Source: JAWKTM01 sp041399085 (GTDB taxonomy: Bacteria > Planctomycetota > Planctomycetia > Pirellulales > Pirellulaceae). Taken from it: a stretch of DNA of 64,000 nucleotides. The DNA lies in NCBI GenBank assembly GCA_041399085.1, contig JAWKTM010000017.1, positions 1 to 64,000 of the forward strand. The letters are read 5' to 3'. Shown here piece by piece: positions 52,539 to 61,186 of the stretch (position 1 is its first letter; each line of letters opens with the position of its first letter). Below the pieces are notes generated by a model that had not been told where the DNA came from, ran no database searches, and was given only the letters and a program-made list of their open reading frames with translations. The position numbers and the translations under genes are program-made.

Positions 52539-53374
52539 GCTCGACGAAGACAATGGTACTGACGGCCGCTTGGATGGCGGCCGTTTTTTTTGGTGGCTGT
52601 CAAACGCAAGATTCCACTAGCGGCCCCGAGGCGAAGCTGGCCGTTAACGCGGAACAGTCGCCCGATGCCTCGGAATCGAAATCCGATGATCCGGCAACCC
52701 CGGCTGATTCGCCGGGCAATTCGGTGACCGAAGCTGGTTCCGAATCGGCAGGGGATCCCGGAACGAATGGGGAAGCCGCAGTGGTTGACTCACCAGAAGC
52801 CAGCTCCGCGGACTCTGATTCCTCCGCTGCTGAGCCGGGGGAACCGAAGCCGACCGACGATCCCACCGCGAGCTCGACCGAGTCCGCGAATTCGCCAAAC
52901 GAAAAGCCCACTGGCGACATCGAGGAAACAACAACCGAGAAACCGGCCGTGGACGAAGAAGTTTCGTTGGCTCCGCCTGCGGGACGGCCGGACGGAAAAA
53001 CGTACAACATCACGTTCGACGATTTGAAGTTGGACATGCCGCCGGACACGAAATTTAAGCCGAAGATGCTGACCGATCGCGTCAAGGAGTTGAATGGCCA
53101 GCAAGTCAGCTTGAAGGGCTTCATCTTCGAGGGCGGCATCTTTCAGCAGTCCGGCATTCGCCAGTTTCTGCTGGTGATGAACAAGGAATGCAAGTTCGGG
53201 CCGGGCGGCGAGGCATACTGCGTGATCCCCGTCGAGCTGAAAGAGGGCCGCGAGATCGACTTCACGATCCGACCGATCACGGTCGAAGGCGTCATTTCGA
53301 TCGAACCGTTCCAAGGCCCGGACGGCAACACCTGGGCCGTCTACCGCATCGAGGGGGATCGGGCCAAGCTGTAG
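52535..53374 (+). CDS. Lipoprotein with DUF3299-like C-terminal domain
   Basis: Protein of 279 residues. The type II signal MVLTAAWMAAVFFGGC ends at lipidated Cys22. A low-complexity acidic Ser/Glu/Pro linker follows to residue about 150. The C-terminal domain (VKELNGQQVSLKGFIFEGGI, RQFLLVMNKECKFGPGGEAYCVIPVEL) parallels the soluble domain of the preceding membrane protein. It begins in an ATGA overlap with that gene. A perfect terminator-like hairpin lies inside its first codons (see separate entry). Confidence 0.8.
   Translation: MSSTKTMVLTAAWMAAVFFGGCQTQDSTSGPEAKLAVNAEQSPDASESKSDDPATPADSPGNSVTEAGSESAGDPGTNGEAAVVDSPEASSADSDSSAAEPGEPKPTDDPTASSTESANSPNEKPTGDIEETTTEKPAVDEEVSLAPPAGRPDGKTYNITFDDLKLDMPPDTKFKPKMLTDRVKELNGQQVSLKGFIFEGGIFQQSGIRQFLLVMNKECKFGPGGEAYCVIPVELKEGREIDFTIRPITVEGVISIEPFQGPDGNTWAVYRIEGDRAKL
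52562..52591 (+). terminator. Terminator-like hairpin inside the lipoprotein signal-peptide codons
   Basis: ACGGCCGC (52562-52569) pairs perfectly with GCGGCCGT (52577-52584) around TTGGATG, followed by eight T. It lies inside codons 10-19 of the lipoprotein gene, where the coding constraint is the hydrophobic TAAWMAAVFF. It may attenuate expression of the third operon gene unless ribosomes cover it. Confidence 0.55.
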
Positions 53375-53459
53375 GCCTGGGTTCGCTTGGCGACTTATCC
53401 AGAACCAAGAAGAACTCGCAACCGATTACCTTACGAATGAGAGAAGCAGCTTCCAATCC

Positions 53460-54017
53460 TCACGCTTGAAGGATCGAGCGAGTTGGTGAGGGCAAATTCG
53501 GTTCTCCGAACGATCGGAAGTCTGTAAGCAGTTGACTGCCTTGCCGTCGAATCCACGGCTTAATGTTGTTGACTCGCTTGATGCAGTGAGAAGTGGAAAG
53601 CATCATTCGTACGACAAGTCCAGTCGTGCCCTCTAAGAACAAAAAATGCAACAATCGTGCGACGGCCTGAGCCCGAACCGTTTCAATTTGTCGCTTCAGG
53701 TCGCAATCAGCCATTTGTTCAAGCGGATCTTCAACCGCCCGACTGTCATTCCGATGAAGAACCACCAATGCGAAGAATTTGATCGCAGTGATCGAATTCG
53801 ACATTCGCAATATTCCATTTAAGATCAGCCGAGTTTCACAGTAGGCCATGTTGTCAAACGCGTGACCGTTTTCCCACATGTAGTCGAAGAGACTGTCACG
53901 CAATTTACGAATATCCGAACGAAAGTTATCGCGACGAAGCGAAGGGAATACTCGGAACCAAAGGAAGGCCAAGATCAAAATGCTGACTACGAGTTGAGAA
54001 AAAACGGTCTCGCTCAT
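53460..54017 (-). CDS. Hypothetical membrane-anchored protein (second gene of a coupled pair)
   Basis: Unrecognised protein of 185 residues. One N-terminal membrane helix (VFSQLVVSILILAFLWFRVFP) is followed by a helical region (RSDIRKLRDSLFDYMWENG) with the aromatic/Cys line FDNMAYCETRLILNGILRM. Base composition appears less GC-rich than in neighbours. The ATG at 54017 has GGAG eight bases upstream; a GTG at 54026 would overlap the upstream stop (GTGA). It follows the 137-residue gene directly. Confidence 0.65.
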   Translation of the reverse strand: MSETVFSQLVVSILILAFLWFRVFPSLRRDNFRSDIRKLRDSLFDYMWENGHAFDNMAYCETRLILNGILRMSNSITAIKFFALVVLHRNDSRAVEDPLEQMADCDLKRQIETVRAQAVARLLHFLFLEGTTGLVVRMMLSTSHCIKRVNNIKPWIRRQGSQLLTDFRSFGEPNLPSPTRSILQA

Positions 54018-54022
54018 TGTGA

Positions 54023-54436
54023 TCACTCCAATTGCTGTTCCCCAGCCACGGAAAGGCCGCTGGACGTGCGACTAGGATCCATCGCTCTTTCCAGCTTTTG
54101 AATGCGTTCGTCTTTTTCTTTTCGCTCGGACAGTCGCTTGCGACGCTCTTGCAAGGCCCACGCCGAGCATCCCAAGGCAGCGCCCCAAGCAAGCCAAACG
54201 TGCAATTTGACGTCCGCCAAGAGCTGAACCGCGTAATTGATGGCGGTACTCTTCCCTGCGGAAATCTCGATCGGTCGGTAAATCCCAAAATATACGACGG
54301 TGAAAACGCACGCCACCACAACAAAGCCCCGGAATGCGGACTCCGCGAAGTCGATGGCGCGAACCCAGATTTGCGTCCGTGCCTCGATCTCTTCCTTGGT
54401 AATCTTACGAGACGATTTCGCACTTCCCACTGACAT
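54023..54436 (-). CDS. Hypothetical small two-helix membrane protein (first gene of a coupled pair)
   Basis: Protein of 137 residues. A charged N-terminus (KSSRKITKEEIEARTQIWVR) leads to two membrane helices (GFVVVACVFTVVYFGIY, LHVWLAWGAALGCSAWALQ), a coiled-coil-like basic stretch (RRKRLSERKEKDERIQKLER) and a tail DPSRTSSGLSVAGE. No family recognised. Its stop is immediately before the start of the downstream gene. The pair looks like a compact accessory unit. Confidence 0.65.
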   Translation of the reverse strand: MSVGSAKSSRKITKEEIEARTQIWVRAIDFAESAFRGFVVVACVFTVVYFGIYRPIEISAGKSTAINYAVQLLADVKLHVWLAWGAALGCSAWALQERRKRLSERKEKDERIQKLERAMDPSRTSSGLSVAGEQQLE

Positions 54437-54720
54437 TTTCCTTGCAGGATGCTACGCAAAGAGAGCAAGTGTAATAAGGCAACCGCACGGATACAATTGT
54501 GCAGTTGCTTGGCACCGTCTTTTTCGAAGAACTAGCATGTGGGATCGAACGACAGCCGCGCACTTGCATCGCTAGATTACGTTTTGTGTTTGCCCCTGTC
54601 GGCGCGGGCGGCGTTTTGTTTACAATGCGGAGCTTCGATTTTGCAGAACCACGGCGGTTGGCGATGCCGACCGTCGAACCATTCAAATAACGTACGGAAT
54701 CATTTGGGGAGCTGACGCTC

Positions 54721-54885
54721 ATGGCCAAGAAGAGCAAGAAGGCTGAGACGGTGTTTCTGGTCTGTGAAGAGACGGGCGATTACAACTACGCGCTGCGTCG
54801 CAAGCCGGGCGGGGAAAAGCTGCGGCTGAAGAAATATTGCCCGCGGCTACGTCGCCACACGGTTCACGTCGAGAAGAAGAAATAG
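54721..54885 (+). CDS. rpmG: 50S ribosomal protein L33
   Basis: L33 of 54 residues: it begins AKKSKKAETVFLVCEETGDY and ends KYCPRLRRHTVHVEKKK. Only two of the four zinc-binding Cys of the C-plus form are present (Cys15 and Cys40), so zinc binding is probably lost. GGGGAG lies about ten bases before the ATG. It is too short for most frame lists but the match is clear. recJ follows 51 bp downstream on the same strand. Confidence 0.95.
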   Translation: MAKKSKKAETVFLVCEETGDYNYALRRKPGGEKLRLKKYCPRLRRHTVHVEKKK

Positions 54886-54936
54886 GACCGCTCGGCACGC
54901 CACGCCTTTGTTTCCCCCTACCCGGATCAGGATGAA

Positions 54937-56718
54937 ATGGGCAAACGCTGGCGAATCTTTCCGCACGATGCCGACCGCGTAACCCGTCTGGAAAAGGCGG
55001 CCGGCGTCTCTCCGGTTGTGGCCCAGTTGATGATCTGCCGCGGCATTTACGAGCCAGCCGCCGTGCGCACGTTTCTTGAGCCGAAGATGACGGCGCTGCG
55101 CGAGCCGGCCGAGTTGCCGGGGGTCGAGCAGGCGGTCGAGCGGATCTTCGCGGCAATCACCGATCAGCGCCGGATCGTGATCTACGGCGACTACGACGCT
55201 GATGGCATGACGGCCACGGCGATTCTGTATCGCTGCCTGTCGTTGCTCGGCGGGAACGTCGGCTACTACGTTCCGAATCGGTTGGAGGACGGATACGGCT
55301 TAAACGCCGAAGCCCTGCGGACGCTGGCCCATCGCGGGGCCGAGATGATTGTGACCGTGGACTGCGGCATCGCCAGCGTCGAGCATGCCGAAACGGCTCG
55401 TGAGCTCGGGCTGGAGCTAATCATCACCGACCACCATGAATTCGCGGAGCGGCTGCCGAATGCGGCGGCAATCGTGCATCCGCGACTGCCGGGGACGGCG
55501 TATCCGTTCGGCGGTTTGTGCGGCGCGGGCGTCGCGTTCAAGCTGGCTTGGGCCTTGTGCCAGCGATCGTGCGAAGACGCGAAAGTGACGCCGCGGCTGC
55601 GTTCGTTTCTGTTGTCGGCGTTGGGCATCGCCGCGATCGGCACGGTCGCGGATGTGGTGCCGTTGGTCGACGAAAATCGAATCCTGGTGCGGCATGGGCT
55701 GAAAAGCTTGCGAGAGTTCCCGGTGCCGGGATTGGTCGAGCTGATGCGAGTCACGAAGCTGGATCAGAAGCCTCAATTATCGTCGGAAGACATCGGCTTC
55801 ACGATCGGGCCGCGTCTGAATGCGGCCGGTCGATTGGGTCAAGCCCAGTTGGGCGTCGAGCTGCTGACGACCGATTCGTCGGAGCGAGCCGCGGCGTTGG
55901 CCGAGTACATTCACGAGCTGAACAACAGCCGCGACAGCCTGGAACGCAGCATTTATCTGGCGGCCCAGAAGCAGATTAAGGAGCAGTTCGATCCCGACGA
56001 AGACGCCGCGTTGGTCTTGGCCGACCAAGGCTGGCATCCGGGCGTGATCGGGATTGTCGCGGGACGGCTGGCGGAGAAATATCACCGGCCGGTCGTGATG
56101 ATTGCGTTGGACGAGCTGGGCGGGAAACCGGGGACTGGGTCGGCGCGGACGGCTTGCGGCGTGAATTTGCACGAAGCCTTGGCGGCTTGCACGGAGCACC
56201 TGGTCACGCATGGCGGACATGCGGCGGCCGCGGGGCTGCGAATCGAGCCGGCACAGGTCGAAGTGTTTCGCCACGAATTCTGCGAACATGTATCGCGCAT
56301 GACGACGGTCGAAGCTCGCGTGGCCGAGGTGTCGATCGACGCCGAATCGCTGCTCGGCCAATTGACCCATCAAGTGGTGTCGCAGATCGAGCAACTGTCG
56401 CCATTTGGCCAAGGCAACCCGCGGCCGGTGCTGTGTGCCAGCGGGATCACGTGCGGCGATGTGCGGCGGATGGGGAGCGGCGAACGACATTTGTCGCTCC
56501 GGCTAACGCAGCACGGCGTCTCGATGCGAGGCGTCGGATTCGGCTGCGGCGACTGGTGCGAAGAATTATCCCAGCTCGATGGCCCGATCGATGTCGCGTT
56601 CCGCCCGGTGATTAATGATTTTCGCGGGCGACGGTCGGTGGAAGTGCAGCTTGTCGATTGGCGGCCCGCGAAAAGTCTCGCGGGAACCTTGGAATCGCCC
56701 ACGCCGGTGCATGTCTAG
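54937..56718 (+). CDS. recJ: Single-stranded-DNA-specific exonuclease RecJ
   Basis: DHH-family 5'-3' exonuclease of 593 residues, acting in recombination and mismatch repair on single-stranded DNA. The phosphoesterase motifs are VIYGDYDADGMTATAIL near residue 80, TVDCGIASVEHA and ITDHHEFAERLP near 164. The DHHA1 domain has SARTACGVNLHEALAACTEHL with GGHAAAAGLRI, and the OB-fold tail has PFGQGNPRPVLCASG. The length is standard. AGGATGAA is just before the ATG at 54937. Confidence 0.97.
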   Translation: MGKRWRIFPHDADRVTRLEKAAGVSPVVAQLMICRGIYEPAAVRTFLEPKMTALREPAELPGVEQAVERIFAAITDQRRIVIYGDYDADGMTATAILYRCLSLLGGNVGYYVPNRLEDGYGLNAEALRTLAHRGAEMIVTVDCGIASVEHAETARELGLELIITDHHEFAERLPNAAAIVHPRLPGTAYPFGGLCGAGVAFKLAWALCQRSCEDAKVTPRLRSFLLSALGIAAIGTVADVVPLVDENRILVRHGLKSLREFPVPGLVELMRVTKLDQKPQLSSEDIGFTIGPRLNAAGRLGQAQLGVELLTTDSSERAAALAEYIHELNNSRDSLERSIYLAAQKQIKEQFDPDEDAALVLADQGWHPGVIGIVAGRLAEKYHRPVVMIALDELGGKPGTGSARTACGVNLHEALAACTEHLVTHGGHAAAAGLRIEPAQVEVFRHEFCEHVSRMTTVEARVAEVSIDAESLLGQLTHQVVSQIEQLSPFGQGNPRPVLCASGITCGDVRRMGSGERHLSLRLTQHGVSMRGVGFGCGDWCEELSQLDGPIDVAFRPVINDFRGRRSVEVQLVDWRPAKSLAGTLESPTPVHV

Positions 56719-56948
56719 CGTCCGTAGCGTTGAAGAGCCCAACCGCATGGCTTCGTACTGCTCGCGTCAATCGCCAGCAGACCATCGGGGAAAGAGCCTC
56801 TGAATTCGTCGCCACGCACGAGGCTCCCGTTCCTTGTGGAACCGCATGCGAACGCACTTCGGTTGCTTTTCACTACCACAACTTGCCGGCGGAAGTTCCC
56901 GAACCCCGCCCGGAACGGCTTAAGCCAACTGCGGTTTCCTCCCCGTGT

Positions 56949-57308
56949 GCGGCCCCCAAGCTCCCGTGTGCGATCCCAAGCCCCCGTTGCGATCCCAAGC
57001 TCCCCGTGTGCGATCCCAAGCTCCCTGCCCCGTGTGCGGTCCCAAGCTCCCCGTATGCGATCTCAAGCTCCCGTGTGCGACGTGTGCGATCCCAAGCCCC
57101 GTGCGATCCCGCTCCCTGTGCGATCCCAAGCTCCCCGTGTGCGATCCCAAGCTCCCCGTGTGCGATCCCAAGCTCCCCGTATGCGATCCCAAGCGCCCCG
57201 TATGCGATCCCAAGCGCCCCATGTGCGATCCCAAGCGCCCCGTGTGCGGCCCCAAGCTCCCCGTGTGCGGTCCGATGATTCCCGTGTGCGGTCCGACGTG
57301 AATCGTCG
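56949..57308. repeat. 21-bp periodic tandem array C
   Basis: Units like GTGCGATCCCAAGCTCCCC(GT) recur. From 57120 to 57288 nine units keep an exact 21-bp register (GCG(A/G)TC at 57120, 57141, 57162, 57183, 57204, 57225, 57246, 57267 and 57288). The part before 57120 is irregular, with some units shortened. It lies between recJ and pcm. Several frames are open across it only because the unit is a multiple of three and lacks stops. Confidence 0.87.
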
Positions 57309-57440
57309 CTTATCCTGATGAAATTCGTTTTCGAGACGGCGGCCGCAGCTTCGCTTTGCCGCAACAGGTGGGGGGCGGCGACGATTTTGCAGCGATTCGA
57401 TCGTTGGATCAAGCTCGGCAACTTGTGCGAAAGGTGGCTT

Positions 57441-58100
57441 ATGACCGGAGACACATTTGCTTTGGATCGCTGGCGAATGCTGGACGAGCATCTGCGGCAG
57501 CGGGGTATTCGCGACCAACGCGTATTGGACGCCATGACCGCGGTGCCTCGCGAGCGATTCGTGCGGCGCGAGGACATGGCGACCGCCTACGCCGACGCGG
57601 CGCTGCCGATCGACTGTAACCAAACGATCAGCCAACCGTATGTCGTCGCGGCGATGACCGAGGCGTTGAGGCTCAAGGGAGACGAAAAGGTGCTGGAAAT
57701 CGGCACGGGCAGCGGTTATCAGACCGCCGTGCTGGCCGAGCTGGCTCGTGAGGTCTTCACGATCGAACGGCACGCGGAGCTGAGTGCCCGAGCTCGTCGC
57801 ATATTGGACGAGTTGGGATACCACGATGTCCACGCGTTCGTTGGCGACGGGTCCGAAGGGCTGCCCAGTTACGCGCCGTTCGATCGCATCATTGTGACGG
57901 CCGCGGCCGAACGAGTGCCCGAACCGCTGTGGCAACAGCTCGCCGAGGGCGGTTTGCTCGTGGGACCCTTCGGCCCGCCCGACTTTCAAACGTTGCAGGT
58001 CATTCGTAAACTCTCGACGGGTCGACAGACGATCAATCTGTTCCCGTGCCGATTCGTGCCGCTGGTGCGTGAATCGGGCGAGGATGAGTCGGGCGGGTAA
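57441..58100 (+). CDS. pcm: Protein-L-isoaspartate O-methyltransferase
   Basis: SAM-dependent repair methyltransferase of 219 residues. It methylates abnormal L-isoaspartyl residues in aged proteins. The family motifs are MTAVPRERFVRREDMATAYA, LPIDCNQTISQPYVVAAMTE, VLEIGTGSGYQTAVLAELA (SAM-binding) and FDRIIVTAAAERVP. AAGGTGG before the ATG at 57441 sets the start; the longer frame from 57318 runs out of the 21-bp array. It lies 33 bp before the helicase gene and is likely co-transcribed. Confidence 0.96.
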   Translation: MTGDTFALDRWRMLDEHLRQRGIRDQRVLDAMTAVPRERFVRREDMATAYADAALPIDCNQTISQPYVVAAMTEALRLKGDEKVLEIGTGSGYQTAVLAELAREVFTIERHAELSARARRILDELGYHDVHAFVGDGSEGLPSYAPFDRIIVTAAAERVPEPLWQQLAEGGLLVGPFGPPDFQTLQVIRKLSTGRQTINLFPCRFVPLVRESGEDESGG

Positions 58101-58132
58101 GGCCCGCTCCTGTTGCGGACCTGAATGACCGA

Positions 58133-61123
58133 ATGGCGGATTCGATGGAAAGCGTGTCAGCAGAATCGGTCGGCGTTTTCCCGTCGTTGCGGTTTCAGGG
58201 CGAACTGCGGCCGTCGCAACGCGAAGTGGTCGAGATCGCTCGCCGCAAACTGGCCGCCGGCCAAGAGCGGTTGCATATCGTCGCGCCGCCTGGCTCCGGC
58301 AAGACCGTGTTGGGCCTGTACTTGTGGGCCGAGTGCATTCGGCGGCCGGCCTTGGTGCTCTCGCCGAACTCGGCGATCCAAGCCCAGTGGGCCGCGCGGG
58401 CGGAGCTGTTTGGGCTCGAAGCCGTTGGCGGCGAGGCGGTCAGCACCGATCCCGAACAGCCCGGCTTGCTGACCTCGCTGACCTACCAATCCGTGACGCT
58501 TCCCAGCCGCGGCAGCGCCGAATTGGATCAAGTGGCGTTGGAGGTCTGGCAAGAACGGCTGATCGCCAAAGGCCAAGCCGAGAGCCCCGAGGAGGCGGAA
58601 GTTTGGCTGGCCGATCTGCGGCGGCATAACTCGGCGTATTACGAGAGCCGGTTGAGTGCCTATCGCAAACAGGTGCGAGACCAGCGCGCGATCGGCGGCG
58701 AGGCGCTGGCGACGTTGCACGCTTCGGCGCTGGATACGCTCGGGCGACTGAAGCAGCGCGGCGTGGGGCTAATCATCTTGGACGAGTGCCACCACTTGCT
58801 GGGACATTGGGGCCGCGTGCTGGCCGACGCCCAACAGTTCCTGGATCATCCGATGGTCGTCGGGCTGACCGCGACGCCGCCCGATCGCGATGGCAAACCG
58901 CTGGAGGATGTCGAACGATACGACGCCTACTTCGGCGAAGTCGATTTCGAAGTGCCGCTGCCGGCCGTGGTGAAGGACGGCTTTCTCGCTCCGTATCAGG
59001 ACTTGGCTTACTTCGTGCGTCCGACGGGCGACGAGCTTTCGTTTGTCGCCAATGCGGACGACGAGCTGCATCAGTTGGTCGCCGAGTTGTGCGAGAACAG
59101 CGAAGCGGATCGGACGGGCGGTTTGGCGAACAATGCGGGCGCCGCTGGCTCTCGCCCGATGGTTTCCGAACCAGATGAGCCGGAAACCACGATCTTGATC
59201 GACGATTCGCAGAGTCCGCCGGTTCGAGGACGTGGCAAACCAAAAGATGGCGGCAAGGGCAAGCGTTCGCGCGGCGACCGAACCGTGGCATCGACCGAGC
59301 CGATGCCGGATTGGACGCTGCGCGTGCTCGGCGAACTGCTGCTGCCTACCGGACCGGTCGAGGATTGGAAGAAATTCGAGCGGCGCGATCCGCAGTTCTC
59401 GATGGCGTCGCGGTTGTTCTTATTGCGCCGTCGGATCGCTCTGCCCGAGCAGGTGCCGGAACCGGCGATCGATCTGGCTCCTGAAGAGGTGCCGGAAATG
59501 GAAGTGTTGGTGCCGGTGCTGGATCGCTACGTGCGGCATCATTTGCGGCGTTCGGCTCGCGCCGAAGATCGGCAGTTGGCCGAACGCGTGGTGGCGCGGC
59601 TGCGGATGTTGGGCGTGCAGATTACCGAGACCGGCTGTCAAGCGTGCGCTTCGCCCGTCGGTCGCGTGATGGCCTATTCGCGCGGAAAGACGGCGGCCGT
59701 GCCGCGGATTCTGCAGGTGGAATACGAATCGCGCGGCGATGCGCTGCGAGCCATCGTGGTGGCCGACTACGAGAAGTCGTCGGCGGTTACGGCCGGCGTT
59801 GATCATTTGCTGGACGAGGAAGCCGGCGGCGCGGTGGCGGCGTTCAAGGCATTGCTGAACGACCCGCTCGGCAATCGGCTCGATCCGATTTTGATCACGG
59901 GGTCGAGCGTGCTGATCGACGACGACATGGCCCCGCGATTCGAACAAGCGGCGACGGCGTGGCTGCGCGAGAACGGATACGAAGTTGAGCTGACGTTCGG
60001 CGTCGAGTCGGGCTTTCACGTGATCAACGGCCGCGGGGCGGATTGGTGCCCGCGTGTGTATGTCGAGATGATTACCGAGCTGTTTCAGCGGGGACTGACG
60101 CGGTGCTTGGTCGGAACGCGCGGTTTGCTCGGCGAAGGCTGGGATGCCAACAAGGTGAACGTGTTGGTCGATCTGACGACCGTGACGACTTCGATGACCG
60201 TGAATCAACTGCGGGGCCGGTCGATTCGGTTGGATCCGGCCGAGCCCGAGAAGCTGTCCAACAACTGGGATGTCGTCTGCATCGCGCCGGAATTTAGCAA
60301 AGGCTTGGACGATTATCGGCGGTTCATCGCCAAGCATCAGACGATCTACGGCGTGACCGAAGACGGCGCGATCGAGAAAGGCGTCGGCCACGTTCACGCG
60401 GCGTTCACCGAATTGCGGCCCGAGTTGTTGGAAAGCTCGGTGCAGGCGTTGAACGACGAAATGCTGGCTCGCGCTCGGCAACGCGAGGTGATGCGCGGGC
60501 TGTGGCGAATCGGCCAGCCGTATCGGAATCAGCCGATCCGGGCGATCGAAACGCGTTCGTTGGCCGGCGGCAGCGGAGGCTTCCCGCCATTTGCCGGCTC
60601 AAGCGAACCGTGGAACGCGCGCTCGCTGGCGTTGGCGATCGGCCAAGCGATCCTGATGGCATGCGCGGACTTGAAGCTGGTGCGAGAGCTGCCGCCGATC
60701 CAAACGGGCGAGCGGGCCGGCGGCTACGTGCGTGTGTTCCTGGACACGGCTGACGACGAGGCGTCGCAGGTGTTCACCGAAGCGTTGCACGACGCGCTTG
60801 GCCCGCTGCATCGGCCGCGATACGTGATTCCTCGCTATGTGGATCGCGTGACCGCGGCACGGCTGGCTCGCTGGCTGCCGAAGTTTATCGGCCGCTGGTT
60901 CGAGCGGCGGGATCGCGAGACGGCGATGTTGCACGCCGTGCCACGCTTGTTCGCCAAGAACGCCGAGACGGTGGCCGTGTATCAGCGACGGTGGAACGAG
61001 TTCGTCAGCCCGGGCGAAGCGATCTACGCGCTGCGCGGCGCCGGCGAGACGCTGGCCCGCGACGCGGTGCGCAATCGCCGCACGCCCAGCAGCGAAATTC
61101 ACGAGAAGGAAGTCTTCCTCTAA
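58133..61123 (+). CDS. Large SSL2/RAD25-like superfamily 2 helicase
   Basis: Helicase of 996 residues. Walker A is APPGSGKTVLG (residues 51-61), the DEAH-like box is LIILDECHHLL (about 215), motif III is GLTATPPD (about 245), and motif VI is VNQLRGRSIRLDP near 690. An insert of low complexity at about 320-385 (EPDEPETTILIDDSQS, RGRGKPKDGGKGKRSRGD) splits the core. A C-terminal region of about 250 residues has no recognised domain. SSL2-type enzymes translocate on double-stranded DNA. The start ATG at 58133 lies 33 bp after pcm. Confidence 0.85.
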   Translation: MADSMESVSAESVGVFPSLRFQGELRPSQREVVEIARRKLAAGQERLHIVAPPGSGKTVLGLYLWAECIRRPALVLSPNSAIQAQWAARAELFGLEAVGGEAVSTDPEQPGLLTSLTYQSVTLPSRGSAELDQVALEVWQERLIAKGQAESPEEAEVWLADLRRHNSAYYESRLSAYRKQVRDQRAIGGEALATLHASALDTLGRLKQRGVGLIILDECHHLLGHWGRVLADAQQFLDHPMVVGLTATPPDRDGKPLEDVERYDAYFGEVDFEVPLPAVVKDGFLAPYQDLAYFVRPTGDELSFVANADDELHQLVAELCENSEADRTGGLANNAGAAGSRPMVSEPDEPETTILIDDSQSPPVRGRGKPKDGGKGKRSRGDRTVASTEPMPDWTLRVLGELLLPTGPVEDWKKFERRDPQFSMASRLFLLRRRIALPEQVPEPAIDLAPEEVPEMEVLVPVLDRYVRHHLRRSARAEDRQLAERVVARLRMLGVQITETGCQACASPVGRVMAYSRGKTAAVPRILQVEYESRGDALRAIVVADYEKSSAVTAGVDHLLDEEAGGAVAAFKALLNDPLGNRLDPILITGSSVLIDDDMAPRFEQAATAWLRENGYEVELTFGVESGFHVINGRGADWCPRVYVEMITELFQRGLTRCLVGTRGLLGEGWDANKVNVLVDLTTVTTSMTVNQLRGRSIRLDPAEPEKLSNNWDVVCIAPEFSKGLDDYRRFIAKHQTIYGVTEDGAIEKGVGHVHAAFTELRPELLESSVQALNDEMLARARQREVMRGLWRIGQPYRNQPIRAIETRSLAGGSGGFPPFAGSSEPWNARSLALAIGQAILMACADLKLVRELPPIQTGERAGGYVRVFLDTADDEASQVFTEALHDALGPLHRPRYVIPRYVDRVTAARLARWLPKFIGRWFERRDRETAMLHAVPRLFAKNAETVAVYQRRWNEFVSPGEAIYALRGAGETLARDAVRNRRTPSSEIHEKEVFL

Positions 61124-61186
61124 CGGCGGTCCGTCCGCCACGCGGCGGGCGTGCCGAGGGGCGGGCGGCGGTGTATTATCGCTCGC

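Noticed and set aside
56873..57577. Minus-strand frame encoding heptad repeats (LGIAHGE) across array C
   Set aside because: The 21-bp unit has no stop in several frames on both strands, so all stay open together. No ribosome site or signal supports any of them.
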